From RZZS01 sp964498755 (lineage in GTDB: Bacteria; Pseudomonadota; Alphaproteobacteria; Micavibrionales; Micavibrionaceae), in contig CAZCIB010000022.1 in NCBI GenBank assembly GCA_964498755.1, positions 1-36,081 of the forward strand: a DNA stretch of 36,081 bases, in the 5' to 3' direction. The translations under genes and the position numbers were made by a program. This document shows positions 8,275-15,010 of this stretch, one piece after another. A model generated the notes under the pieces. It worked only from the letters and a program-made list of their open reading frames with translations, had not been told where the DNA came from and ran no database searches. The first letter of the stretch is position 1, and the number at the start of each line of letters is the position of its first letter.

Positions 8275-8583
8275 TTAACGCATTTCCTTCGGAAACCACT
8301 CTTCCGACAAGTCCCGCCATTCCGGATTAACGCTCTCGACCAGACAGTCTTTCTTTTCCCTACGCCATTTCTTGATTTGCTTTTCACGCGCAATCGCCGC
8401 GTTTACGTCGAACGTATGTTCGCAATAAACAAGCTTCGTGAGATTGTAATTTTTGCTGAAGCCAGGCAGGCATTTGTCCTTATGTTCCAGAACGCGGCGC
8501 TCGGCGTCGTTCGTCATGCCGATATACATAACCTCGTTCGTCCAGTTGGTCAGTATACAGACGTAGTAATTGTGTTGTCTCAT
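8275..8583 (-). CDS. GIY-YIG nuclease family protein (small, stand-alone)
   Basis: 102 residues comprising one GIY-YIG domain. The GIY motif appears as YYVCIL at residues 6-11 and the YIG motif as MYIGMTND near 19-26; these are followed by the family Arg (AERRVLEHK), then REKQIKKWRREKK containing the metal-binding Glu region, and NPEWRDL with the late Asn. This is the YhbQ-like group of short GIY-YIG proteins, whose biological substrate is generally unknown. The ATG at 8583 has AAGG seven bases upstream. The gene fits tightly between two inverted copies of a palindromic repeat (11 and 14 bases away) and lies just downstream of aspS on the same strand, from which it could be co-transcribed through the repeat. 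Confidence 0.9.
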   Translation of the reverse strand: MRQHNYYVCILTNWTNEVMYIGMTNDAERRVLEHKDKCLPGFSKNYNLTKLVYCEHTFDVNAAIAREKQIKKWRREKKDCLVESVNPEWRDLSEEWFPKEMR

Positions 8584-8597
8584 TGACCAACCTTAAT

Positions 8598-8721
8598 TGT
8601 CATCTCGACCGGAGCGACGAAGGAGCGGAGTGGAGAGATCTGACCCTCTATCCATTCTACACAGATCTCTCCGCTTCGCCCGTCTCCGTTTCACTCCGAC
8701 GCGGCTTCGGTCGAGATGACA
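8598..8721 (-). repeat. Long palindromic repeat, copy B, inverted relative to copy A
   Basis: A 124-base palindrome whose outer 14 bases, TGTCATCTCGACCG (8598-8611), are perfectly complementary to 8708-8721. The inner arms GGAGTGGAGAGATCTG (8627-8642) and CAGATCTCTCCGCTTC (8662-8677) are identical to those of copy A, with a loop of the same length (19 bases). The loop matches the reverse complement of the copy A loop at 13 of 19 positions but matches it directly at only 1 of 19, so the two copies lie in opposite orientation around the GIY-YIG gene. It ends 11 bases from the aspS stop. Confidence 0.88.
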
Positions 8722-8732
8722 GTAAGAAAAAC

Positions 8733-10562
8733 CTAAGCCGCCTCGGTCTTTACCTTTTCCTTGGGCAGGTCGAGCTTGATGTGCAGTTCCTTGAGCTGTT
8801 CTTTCGAGACTTCCGACGGCGCGTGCATCAGCAGGTCTTCCGCCGAGCCCGTCATCGGGAAGGGGATGACTTCGCGGATATTCGGCTCACCGGCGAGCAG
8901 CATGACGATCCGGTCGACGCCGGGCGCGATCCCGCCATGCGGCGGCGCGCCGTAACGCATAGCGGATAACATGCCGCCGAACTTGTCTTCAAGCACGTCC
9001 TTATCGTAGCCCGCGATGTCGAACGCCTTTTCCATGATGTCCGGGCGGTGGTTCCGGATCGCGCCGGATGACAGCTCCACGCCGTTACAGACGATGTCGT
9101 ACTGGAAGGCGAGGATGTCGAGCGGGTCTTTGTTTTCCAGAGCCTCAAGCCCGCCCTGCGGCATCGAGAACGGGTTGTGCGAGAATTCGATCTTGCCGGT
9201 GGTTTCATCCATTTCGAACATCGGGAAATCGACGATCCAGCAGAATTTAAACGTATTTTTCTCACGCGCGAAAGCGTGGCCCTCCGGCAGATCGTCGCAG
9301 ATTTTCTCGCGCGCCTTTCCCGCGAAAGTCGCGGCGGGCCCTTCCTGATTACAGACGAAGAACACGGCGTCGCCGTCCTCAAGCCCGGCCAGCTCTTTCA
9401 ACTGTTCCTGCGCGGCGGCGGGAACGAACTTGGCGATCGGGCCTTTGCCTTCACCTCTTTCAAAGAGGATATACCCCAGCCCCGGCGCGCCTTCGCCCTG
9501 CGCCCAGCTGTTGAGCTTGTCGAAGAAGCTGCGCGGCTGGTCGGCGACTTGCGGCGCGCGGATGGCGCGGACCACGCCGCCCTTTTCGATCACGCCTTTG
9601 AAGGCTTTGAATTCAACGTCCTCGCGGGCGAAAACGGCGCTTACGTCAACGATCTCGAGCGGGTTGCGCAAATCGGGCTTGTCGGAGCCGTATTTCAGCA
9701 TCGCCTGCCTGTAAGGGATATGCGGGAACGGCGCGGGGGTGACGCTGTATTTCGCGCCCGTGAAGTCTGCAAATTCTTCGAACACGCCGTGCATGACGGG
9801 CTCAACGGCGCCGAAAACGTCTTCCTGTTCGACGAAGCTCATCTCAAGGTCGAGCTGGTAAAACTCGCCGGGGCTGCGGTCGGCGCGCGCGTCCTCGTCG
9901 CGGAAGCACGGCGCGATCTGAAAGTAACGGTCAAAGCCCGACATCATCAAAAGCTGCTTGAACTGCTGCGGCGCCTGCGGCAGGGCGTAAAACTTGCCGG
10001 CATGCAAACGCGAGGGGACAAGAAAATCGCGCGCGCCTTCCGGGGAAGAGGCGGTGAGGATCGGCGTCTGGAATTCCTGAAATCCCTGATCCCACATGCG
10101 CTGCCTTAAAGAGCCGATCACGGCGTTTCTCAGCCGGATATTTTTCTGCATCTTCTCGCGCCGCAGATCAAGATAACGGTAACGCAGGCGATGATCCTCG
10201 CCCGTGCCGTCGTCTTCGGCGACCTGAAACGGAATCACGTCGGCGGCGCTGCGCATTTCGGCCGCGTCAATGTAGACCTCGATTGCGCCGGTGGAGAGAT
10301 TGGGATTGTCCGTGCCTTCAGCGCGTTTGCGCACGCGGCCCGTAACCGTGATCACGCTCTCGCCGCGCCAGCGGTCGATCTCGTTGATCAGCGGGGAATC
10401 CTCGTCCACCACGCATTGCGTCACGCCATAGGTATCGCGTAAATCAATAAACAGCACGCCGCCATGATCGCGTTTCCTGTGGATCCAGCCCGACAGCCGC
10501 ACGGTCTGCCCCTCGTGATCCAGTCTCAATTCGCCGCAGGTATGGGTGCGGTAAGCGTGCAT
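8733..10562 (-). CDS. aspS: Aspartyl-tRNA synthetase, probably non-discriminating (Asp/Asn)
   Basis: 609 residues, bacterial-type AspRS with N-terminal OB anticodon-binding domain (about 1-110), class II catalytic core and the GAD insertion (about 290-420). Class II motif 2 is seen as CFRDEDARADRSPGEFYQLD and motif 3 as GIAPGVDRIVMLLAG near the C terminus. It charges tRNA-Asp in the cytoplasm. The anticodon-domain motif RKRDHGGVLF has His (H33) where discriminating enzymes such as that of E. coli carry Leu; His there, with a Gly in the later STGAIEV loop, is associated with non-discriminating enzymes that also charge tRNA-Asn for GatCAB amidation, which is usual in alphaproteobacteria. Start is ATG 10562. 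The GIY-YIG cassette follows directly downstream. Confidence 0.97.
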   Translation of the reverse strand: MHAYRTHTCGELRLDHEGQTVRLSGWIHRKRDHGGVLFIDLRDTYGVTQCVVDEDSPLINEIDRWRGESVITVTGRVRKRAEGTDNPNLSTGAIEVYIDAAEMRSAADVIPFQVAEDDGTGEDHRLRYRYLDLRREKMQKNIRLRNAVIGSLRQRMWDQGFQEFQTPILTASSPEGARDFLVPSRLHAGKFYALPQAPQQFKQLLMMSGFDRYFQIAPCFRDEDARADRSPGEFYQLDLEMSFVEQEDVFGAVEPVMHGVFEEFADFTGAKYSVTPAPFPHIPYRQAMLKYGSDKPDLRNPLEIVDVSAVFAREDVEFKAFKGVIEKGGVVRAIRAPQVADQPRSFFDKLNSWAQGEGAPGLGYILFERGEGKGPIAKFVPAAAQEQLKELAGLEDGDAVFFVCNQEGPAATFAGKAREKICDDLPEGHAFAREKNTFKFCWIVDFPMFEMDETTGKIEFSHNPFSMPQGGLEALENKDPLDILAFQYDIVCNGVELSSGAIRNHRPDIMEKAFDIAGYDKDVLEDKFGGMLSAMRYGAPPHGGIAPGVDRIVMLLAGEPNIREVIPFPMTGSAEDLLMHAPSEVSKEQLKELHIKLDLPKEKVKTEAA

Positions 10563-10640
10563 GGTCTGTTTTCCTTTTACGTCAGTCTGTTCAAAAAGCG
10601 CACATTAATGCGGGACACGCTGTATGGCAAGAAAGTTTAT

Positions 10641-10722
10641 CCCCCTCATCCTCCCGCTTCGCGCCCCCCTCTCTCCGGGGAGAGGGTGATCCGAGCGATA
10701 GTTACGGTTCGGGTGAGAGGAA
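10641..10722. repeat. Intergenic palindromic repeat (CTCATCC...GGGTGAGAG type)
   Basis: Located between divergent aspS and rnd. The core hairpin CCCTCTC (10667-10673) / GAGAGGG (10680-10686) has a six-base loop, and outer segments CCTCATCC (10644-10651) and GGGTGAGAGG (10711-10720) are imperfectly complementary. This is the kind of dispersed Pyr/Pur-rich palindrome found between genes in many proteobacteria. It lies in the 5' intergenic space of both neighbours, unlike the 3' position of the repeats at 8.1-8.7 kb. Confidence 0.65.
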
Positions 10723-10753
10723 AACTTCGCTGGCCTTGCCCGGATGTCTCCGC

Positions 10754-10759
10754 TATAAC
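10754..10759 (+). promoter_or_regulatory. -10 element TATAAC of rnd, suggesting leaderless transcript
   Basis: TATAAC ends eight bases before the rnd ATG at 10768, which would put the transcription start at or beside the start codon. There is no Shine-Dalgarno upstream, in line with leaderless translation. No good -35 box is seen at 16-18 bases. Confidence 0.4.
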
Positions 10760-10767
10760 CTCACCTC

Positions 10768-11928
10768 ATGACACTGATCAATACGCAAGACGCGCTCGAA
10801 GACTATTGCGCCGCATTGAAGGACGCGCCCTTCATCACCGTTGATACGGAATTTCTGCGCGAGAAGACATACTACCCGAAGCTCTGCCTCGTGCAGGTTT
10901 CCGGCCCCGACGGCGATGCGGCGGCGATTGATCCGCTGGCCGGCGGCATTGATCTCGCCCCGCTTTACGATCTGTTGCTCGACGAAAGCATTGTAAAAGT
11001 CTTTCACGCCGCGCGGCAGGATCTCGAAATTTTCTACAATATGACGGAGCGCGTACCCGCGCCGGTCTTTGATACGCAGGTCGCGGCGATGGTCTGCGGG
11101 TTCGGCGAGTCGGTCGGCTATAACAATCTCGTCAATCAGCTGCTGAACAAACAGATCGACAAATCCGTGCAGTTCACCGACTGGACGCGAAGACCGCTGG
11201 ACGCGCGCATGCTGGATTACGCGCTCGGCGACGTCACGCATTTGATTGAAATTTACAAAATCCTGCATGCGCAGCTCGAATCCAAGGGCCGCCTGTCCTG
11301 GGTCGAGAGCGAGGACGCGGTTCTGGCCGATCCGGAAACCTACAACATCCGCCCGGAAGAAATGTGGCAGAAGATCAAAATCCGCACAGACAAGCCGCGC
11401 GTTCTGGCTGCATTGAAAGAGCTCGCCGCCTGGCGCGAGCGCGAGGCGCAGCGCCGTAACCAGCCCAAAGGCTGGGTTGCGAAGGACGAGACGCTCGTCG
11501 ATATCGCCGTGCATCTGCCGAAAACGCCGAAAGACCTCGCCAAAGCGCGCGGCATATCCGAAGACATGGCCAACGGTCCGGCGGGAAAATATATTCTCGA
11601 AGCCGTTGACAGGGCGCTCAGCTTGTCAAAATCGCAACTGCCGCAGCCGCGCGCAAGGCGCGAGCAACTGCCGCAGGATTTGATTCCCGCCTTTGAAATG
11701 CTCAAGATGTTGCTGAGAATCAATTGCGCTGAATACGAAGCTGCGCCGAAGCTGGTGGCGAGCAGCGATGATCTGGAGGCCCTCGCCCGCGACGCGGACG
11801 CCGACATCCCGGCGATGAAAGGCTGGCGCTACGATGTTTTCGGCAAGGATGCGCAGGATTTGTTGCAAGGCAAACTCAGCCTGCATTTAAAAAACAGACA
11901 GGTGCACAAGGCTTACAGAGCGGATTGA
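10768..11928 (+). CDS. rnd: Ribonuclease D
   Basis: 386 residues, the usual length. RNase D is a cytoplasmic 3'-5' exoribonuclease that trims tRNA precursors and other stable RNAs. The DEDD exonuclease domain covers about residues 1-190: the first Asp/Glu pair in ITVDTEFLREKTYYP (residues 20-34), the second motif in FHAARQDLEIFYN, and the third in DYALGDVTHLIEIY. An HRDC helical domain follows at about 210-290 (ALKELAAWREREAQRRNQP...KDETLVDIA). The ATG at 10768 has no Shine-Dalgarno, and a TATAAC hexamer lies only eight bases upstream, so it may be translated from a leaderless message. It is transcribed divergently from aspS, with a palindromic repeat in between. Confidence 0.96.
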   Translation: MTLINTQDALEDYCAALKDAPFITVDTEFLREKTYYPKLCLVQVSGPDGDAAAIDPLAGGIDLAPLYDLLLDESIVKVFHAARQDLEIFYNMTERVPAPVFDTQVAAMVCGFGESVGYNNLVNQLLNKQIDKSVQFTDWTRRPLDARMLDYALGDVTHLIEIYKILHAQLESKGRLSWVESEDAVLADPETYNIRPEEMWQKIKIRTDKPRVLAALKELAAWREREAQRRNQPKGWVAKDETLVDIAVHLPKTPKDLAKARGISEDMANGPAGKYILEAVDRALSLSKSQLPQPRARREQLPQDLIPAFEMLKMLLRINCAEYEAAPKLVASSDDLEALARDADADIPAMKGWRYDVFGKDAQDLLQGKLSLHLKNRQVHKAYRAD

Positions 11929-12067
11929 GCCATGCGCATTTTGCATGCTGGCCATACATAAGACGCATATCCAGTTGAAAAGCCATTTTTTATTTCATTA
12001 CAAACACTTAACATCAATCGCAAAAAGTTCCCGGCGCCCTGCTCAATCTTTACATAATAATTTTTTG

Positions 12068-12096
12068 TTGCCTCCTTCTAATTCTCCTGCTATGAG
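12068..12096 (+). promoter_or_regulatory. Candidate sigma-70 promoter for the GT20 gene
   Basis: TTGCCT (12068-12073), a 17-base spacer and TATGAG (12091-12096) lie in an AT-rich 200-base gap after rnd. A start near 12103 would leave a leader of about 30 bases including AGGGG before the ATG at 12133. I see no EcfG-type stress promoter (GGAAC...CGTT) at suitable spacing. Confidence 0.4.
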
Positions 12097-12132
12097 AACA
12101 TTCTATTTCTCGAAAAAACGTAGGGGATTGTT

Positions 12133-13974
12133 ATGTGTAGCGCATCACTTGAACACTCTAAAATTACAGACATGGCTGGTAAAAAAGAAGATGACAACAC
12201 CTCCAATCATAAGAAAAAGCCGCTCATTTTTCTCTCCAGTCGCGGCGTAGAGGAAAACGCAACGCCTGTTGGCGGGCTCGGCGCTGCCGTGAAAGGTCTC
12301 CTTGAGCTAGAGGGGGGGCACTGGTTCAGAATTGAAAAACACAAAACAAAAGAAGGCGAGCAGAAAACCGAAAGCCCTGACGGCATCTTCACAAAGACTG
12401 CAAAGTGGAAAAGTTCGGATGTATACATGCATACGATTTATGTCCCTGAAGACGAATATAAGGCTTGGTACCATCACATTAACAAGGCGCCATGGCCCGT
12501 TAATCATGACCGACCTGATTATGCGCGCATTAAGGAAGGCGAACAGGAAGCGCATGACCGGGTGCAAAAAGCCGTTTCGCGCGAAATAGCAAAAACCCTT
12601 GAAAATACGATTCACCAAGAAGACCTTAATGGAGCAACCATGTGCGTCGAAGACAGTCATTTCGCGCAGCTGCTTACCAAAGGCGGCTTGCGTGAAATGC
12701 TCTCCGCGCCGTTGTCTTTTAAATTCTTCCTGCATACGCCGCTTCCAACGCAAACGATGCGTCCCAGAACCTCATTGGAAAACTTTCTTAAGACCGGGCG
12801 TATCTTTCGCTCCGTCAGCGACTATTTTGAGGATGTCGCCGCGAAGCCGAAACACCACGGCTTTACGCAGCTCCCGGTCACGCCGCAGGATACGCTCGAG
12901 GAGCTGAAAAAAGCCAAACCCGACGTGTACGAGGCGTATATGGGCTTTATTCAAGGCATGGGCGCCTTCGATCAGGTCGCATTCCAGACCGCGCAGGACG
13001 CAAAAACATTCGTAAAATTGCTCGGCCTTGAAACGGATTCAGAATTCAGGGCGTTTGAAGGGGTTAAGATTTCTTATCAGGGCCGTGAAATCGAAATCAT
13101 GCACGCGCCGATAAGCGTCTCAACAGCTGCTCTTCAAAAGAAAATCGATGACGCTCTCGGCGAAGATTACGAAAAACTTGAGATGCAAGAGAAATGGAAC
13201 AGATTATACGGCGCGCTCTCTGAAAGAGGGAAATGGATGGCGGATCAGCTTGATGACGACGTTGAGACGATCATCTATTCCGGCGCGGAACGCGGAGATT
13301 TCTCAAAGGGCGCCGTCGAACGGCTGCGCAGCTATTACAACCACTTAGAAGAAAACCCGCAGGATGTAGGCAAAATACAGGTTATGCAGATTTGCATCCC
13401 CACCCGCGGACTGGAAGAATACGCAGATATCCAGAACGAGGTCGAAAAACTCGCCAGAATAATTAATGAGGAATTCGGCAGTGAAGATTTTAAACCGGTC
13501 ATATTGTTCACGGGAAAAGGCTATGAAGATCAGTCTATTCCAAACACCGACGCTATACTTCTTAACCGCGTCACGAGAATATTCGGCGGCAGGGAGCGTA
13601 TGGGCCTTACCGCGATCGGCGCCATTCGAGACGGTAAAAATCTGACCGTCGGCGAAGGGTTTGTCGGACAGGACCCGGACCTGCCGAGCATCGTCGCCGT
13701 GCCTAATAAAATCGGCGCGACGCCTGATTTTGAGGGACGCTGTCTTTCTTATGATCCGGAAACGGAAGACGCTTTTACAAGCGTCCTTAAAAAATCCAGA
13801 GCGGTTTATCGTTCACCTAATGGCCCGTCAGCTCTGAGAACCATGCATGCCAACGCGATGGCGTTCCTGCGCAACAACGATATTTCGAAATGGATCAACG
13901 GGCGGCTCGGCAGGTTAAATGCAAGAGGGAATATGCCTGAGCATGCCCCGCAACCGGGACTTGACGCGGGTTGA
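12133..13974 (+). CDS. Divergent GT20 glycosyltransferase (trehalose-6-phosphate synthase-like)
   Basis: 613 residues against about 470 for E. coli OtsA. Despite low similarity the GT20 residues can be traced in order: R37 in LSSRGV (OtsA Arg9), the GG of VGGLGA at 47-48, the YHHINKAPWPVNH stretch like OtsA YYN-FSN-LWP, D174 in VEDSHF (HDYHL Asp), H201 in FFLHTPLPT (HIPFPT), R387 and K392 in RGDFSKG (RLDYSKG), D500 in RDGKNL and E508, with OtsA spacing kept for the last two pairs. It should transfer a sugar, typically glucose from a nucleotide sugar, to a phosphorylated acceptor. About 50 extra residues lie between H201 and the FQT motif at 284-286, and the N and C termini are longer. No OtsB phosphatase is adjacent. 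AGGGG six bases before ATG 12133 supports this start. Confidence 0.8.
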   Translation: MCSASLEHSKITDMAGKKEDDNTSNHKKKPLIFLSSRGVEENATPVGGLGAAVKGLLELEGGHWFRIEKHKTKEGEQKTESPDGIFTKTAKWKSSDVYMHTIYVPEDEYKAWYHHINKAPWPVNHDRPDYARIKEGEQEAHDRVQKAVSREIAKTLENTIHQEDLNGATMCVEDSHFAQLLTKGGLREMLSAPLSFKFFLHTPLPTQTMRPRTSLENFLKTGRIFRSVSDYFEDVAAKPKHHGFTQLPVTPQDTLEELKKAKPDVYEAYMGFIQGMGAFDQVAFQTAQDAKTFVKLLGLETDSEFRAFEGVKISYQGREIEIMHAPISVSTAALQKKIDDALGEDYEKLEMQEKWNRLYGALSERGKWMADQLDDDVETIIYSGAERGDFSKGAVERLRSYYNHLEENPQDVGKIQVMQICIPTRGLEEYADIQNEVEKLARIINEEFGSEDFKPVILFTGKGYEDQSIPNTDAILLNRVTRIFGGRERMGLTAIGAIRDGKNLTVGEGFVGQDPDLPSIVAVPNKIGATPDFEGRCLSYDPETEDAFTSVLKKSRAVYRSPNGPSALRTMHANAMAFLRNNDISKWINGRLGRLNARGNMPEHAPQPGLDAG

Positions 13975-13990
13975 TTTATGGTTTAATACG

Positions 13991-13996
13991 TATAAT
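13991..13996 (+). promoter_or_regulatory. Consensus -10 box TATAAT upstream of a 43-codon ORF
   Basis: TATAAT at 13991-13996 sits just after the GT20 stop. The only -35-like hexamer (TTGATT, 13971-13976) is at a poor 14-base spacing, so strength is uncertain. Confidence 0.35.
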
Positions 13997-14031
13997 ACAG
14001 CATAGCGACGAAAAAACTGAGGAGTGTTTTC

Positions 14032-14163
14032 ATGTCTGTCCCCTTTTCGGGTGATATTGTGTGCGCCAATGAACTGCCCGCCAGAGAGCTTGCGAACGAC
14101 AATCTGGAACGGCCAGCGCCTGCGCGTGATCTTGGATCCACTCCCCCCATGGAACCGGCGTAA
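14032..14163 (+). CDS. Candidate small protein, 43 residues
   Basis: ATG 14032 is preceded by GAGGAG at 14019-14024 with ideal seven-base spacing and a TATAAT box 35 bases upstream. The product begins MSVPFSGDIVCANELPA and is acidic and Pro-rich at its end (STPPMEPA), with no membrane segment or known motif. It follows the GT20 gene by 57 bases on the same strand. Evidence is limited to start signals, so it may not be a real gene. Confidence 0.4.
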   Translation: MSVPFSGDIVCANELPARELANDNLERPAPARDLGSTPPMEPA

Positions 14164-14233
14164 TTCAGTTCTATAATCACTTGAATAAATAACGATCCAT
14201 TCTTGCGCCCGGATTTTCGTGTCGAAAATTTTT

Positions 14234-14312
14234 AAACTACAGAGATCGCAGAGGGCGCAGAGTTTTTTTTAAAGAGCTTTATTCTCTGCGTCCTCTGCGC
14301 GCTCTGTAGTTT
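14234..14312. repeat. 29-bp imperfect inverted repeat (ACTACAGAG...CTCTGTAGT)
   Basis: Left arm 14234-14262 and right arm 14284-14312 are complementary at 26 of 29 positions; the 21-base centre is T- and A-rich. The arms are built from reiterated GCAGAG / CTCTGCG words. AT-rich flanks extend the symmetry by several bases. It lies in the non-coding stretch between the small ORF and the sixA-like gene and could be a mobile palindrome or a transcript-end hairpin. Confidence 0.8.
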
Positions 14313-14427
14313 TAAAAATGCGCTTCGCGCAGCTTCATAAAAGCCGGACCGGGATGGCGCATTAATAATTCAATCAACTATAAAAAATTCTCTCCACTTC
14401 TAATCTTCAAAAATTCAAAACTTTTTA

Positions 14428-14456
14428 TTGAAGTTTGCGAAACTTGCGCCTATAAC
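14428..14456 (+). promoter_or_regulatory. Sigma-70-like promoter of sixA-like gene, probably leaderless
   Basis: TTGAAG (14428-14433), a 17-base spacer, then TATAAC (14451-14456). Eight bases separate TATAAC from ATG 14465, so transcription should start at or next to the start codon. No Shine-Dalgarno is present. Confidence 0.55.
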
Positions 14457-14464
14457 CCCGTGTT

Positions 14465-15010
14465 ATGGGCAACCAAAAGGTTATATACGCGCTCAGGCAT
14501 GCGGAAGCGGAATCCGGTCAAAGCGGCCCGGACAAGGCGCGCAAGCTGACCAAACGCGGATCGGGCGACGCCTACAGCCTTGGCCGCGCTAAGGCGGAAA
14601 GAGGTTACATGCCGTCCTTCGCGCTTTGCTCGCCCGCGACGCGGACTCGCGAAACCCTGCAAGGCCTGTGCGAAACGCTGAAAATCAGCCACGTGGAATA
14701 TCCCGAAAGCCTTTATGACGGCTCGGCAGGCGCCCTTTTTGAATGGGTCAAAAATGTTGAAGACCGTTATGACAGCCTGATGCTTGTCGGTCACAACCCG
14801 GGCATTCACAACCTCGTCAGCGTCCTGACCGGCCCGCGCCTGATCGAGACAAAAAGCGCGCATCCGATTCTGGCCGGATATCCGTCCGGCACCCTGACCG
14901 TGATCCGCTGTCCCTTCGAGAACTGGAAATCCGCGCAGCCCGGCATGTGTGACTTGATCGATACGCTGACGCCGCAGGATTACGGCGCATCGCTCGCCTC
15001 GGCGTCCTGA
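14465..15010 (+). CDS. SixA-like histidine phosphatase
   Basis: 181 residues of the histidine phosphatase (phosphoglycerate-mutase-like) superfamily. The catalytic motif is YALRHAEAE (phosphoacceptor His12), the second Arg is in SPATRTRETL, and the second His is in LMLVGHNPGIHNL; these are the SixA signatures. SixA removes phosphate from phosphohistidine in phosphotransfer proteins such as Hpt domains or PTS proteins. A kinase with an Hpt domain is encoded 5 kb away, but no link is shown. Translation probably starts on a leaderless message from ATG 14465. The last 31 bases overlap the convergent hda gene. Confidence 0.88.
   Translation: MGNQKVIYALRHAEAESGQSGPDKARKLTKRGSGDAYSLGRAKAERGYMPSFALCSPATRTRETLQGLCETLKISHVEYPESLYDGSAGALFEWVKNVEDRYDSLMLVGHNPGIHNLVSVLTGPRLIETKSAHPILAGYPSGTLTVIRCPFENWKSAQPGMCDLIDTLTPQDYGASLASAS

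Larger units (their letters stand above)
8148..8721. mobile_element. Putative repeat-bounded GIY-YIG cassette
   Basis: The 574-base unit consists of palindrome A, an 11-base gap, the GIY-YIG gene, a 14-base gap and inverted palindrome B. It occupies the space between the convergent 3' ends of the secreted-protein gene (stop 8134) and aspS (stop 8733). The inverted arrangement resembles a minimal transposable unit or a REP sequence with a companion nuclease. No target-site duplication is certain from one locus, so mobility is inference. Confidence 0.5.
14164..14464. other. Non-coding stretch upstream of sixA-like gene
   Basis: About 300 bases with no credible gene. It holds the 29-bp inverted repeat at 14234-14312, an AT-rich segment from 14360 and the promoter-like TTGAAG/TATAAC pair at 14428-14456. 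No tRNA or riboswitch fold is recognised. Confidence 0.6.

Noticed and set aside
8148..8721. Possible two-repeat CRISPR-like or tRNA-like structure
   Set aside because: Only two units, each a self-palindrome over 100 bases, with a gene between them; no short direct repeats, spacers or cloverleaf.
9177..10109. 310-codon open frame on the plus strand inside aspS
   Set aside because: It is antisense to conserved AspRS motifs, has no ribosome site or recognisable domain, and its length follows from GC-rich codon use of the real gene.
10753..11514. 253-codon open frame antisense to rnd
   Set aside because: It covers the RNase D catalytic domain and lacks any coding signal of its own.
11929..12132. 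Possible EcfG general-stress promoter upstream of the GT20 gene
   Set aside because: A GAAC word and a CGTA word occur, but neither the sequence nor the spacing fits GGAAC-16/17-CGTT.
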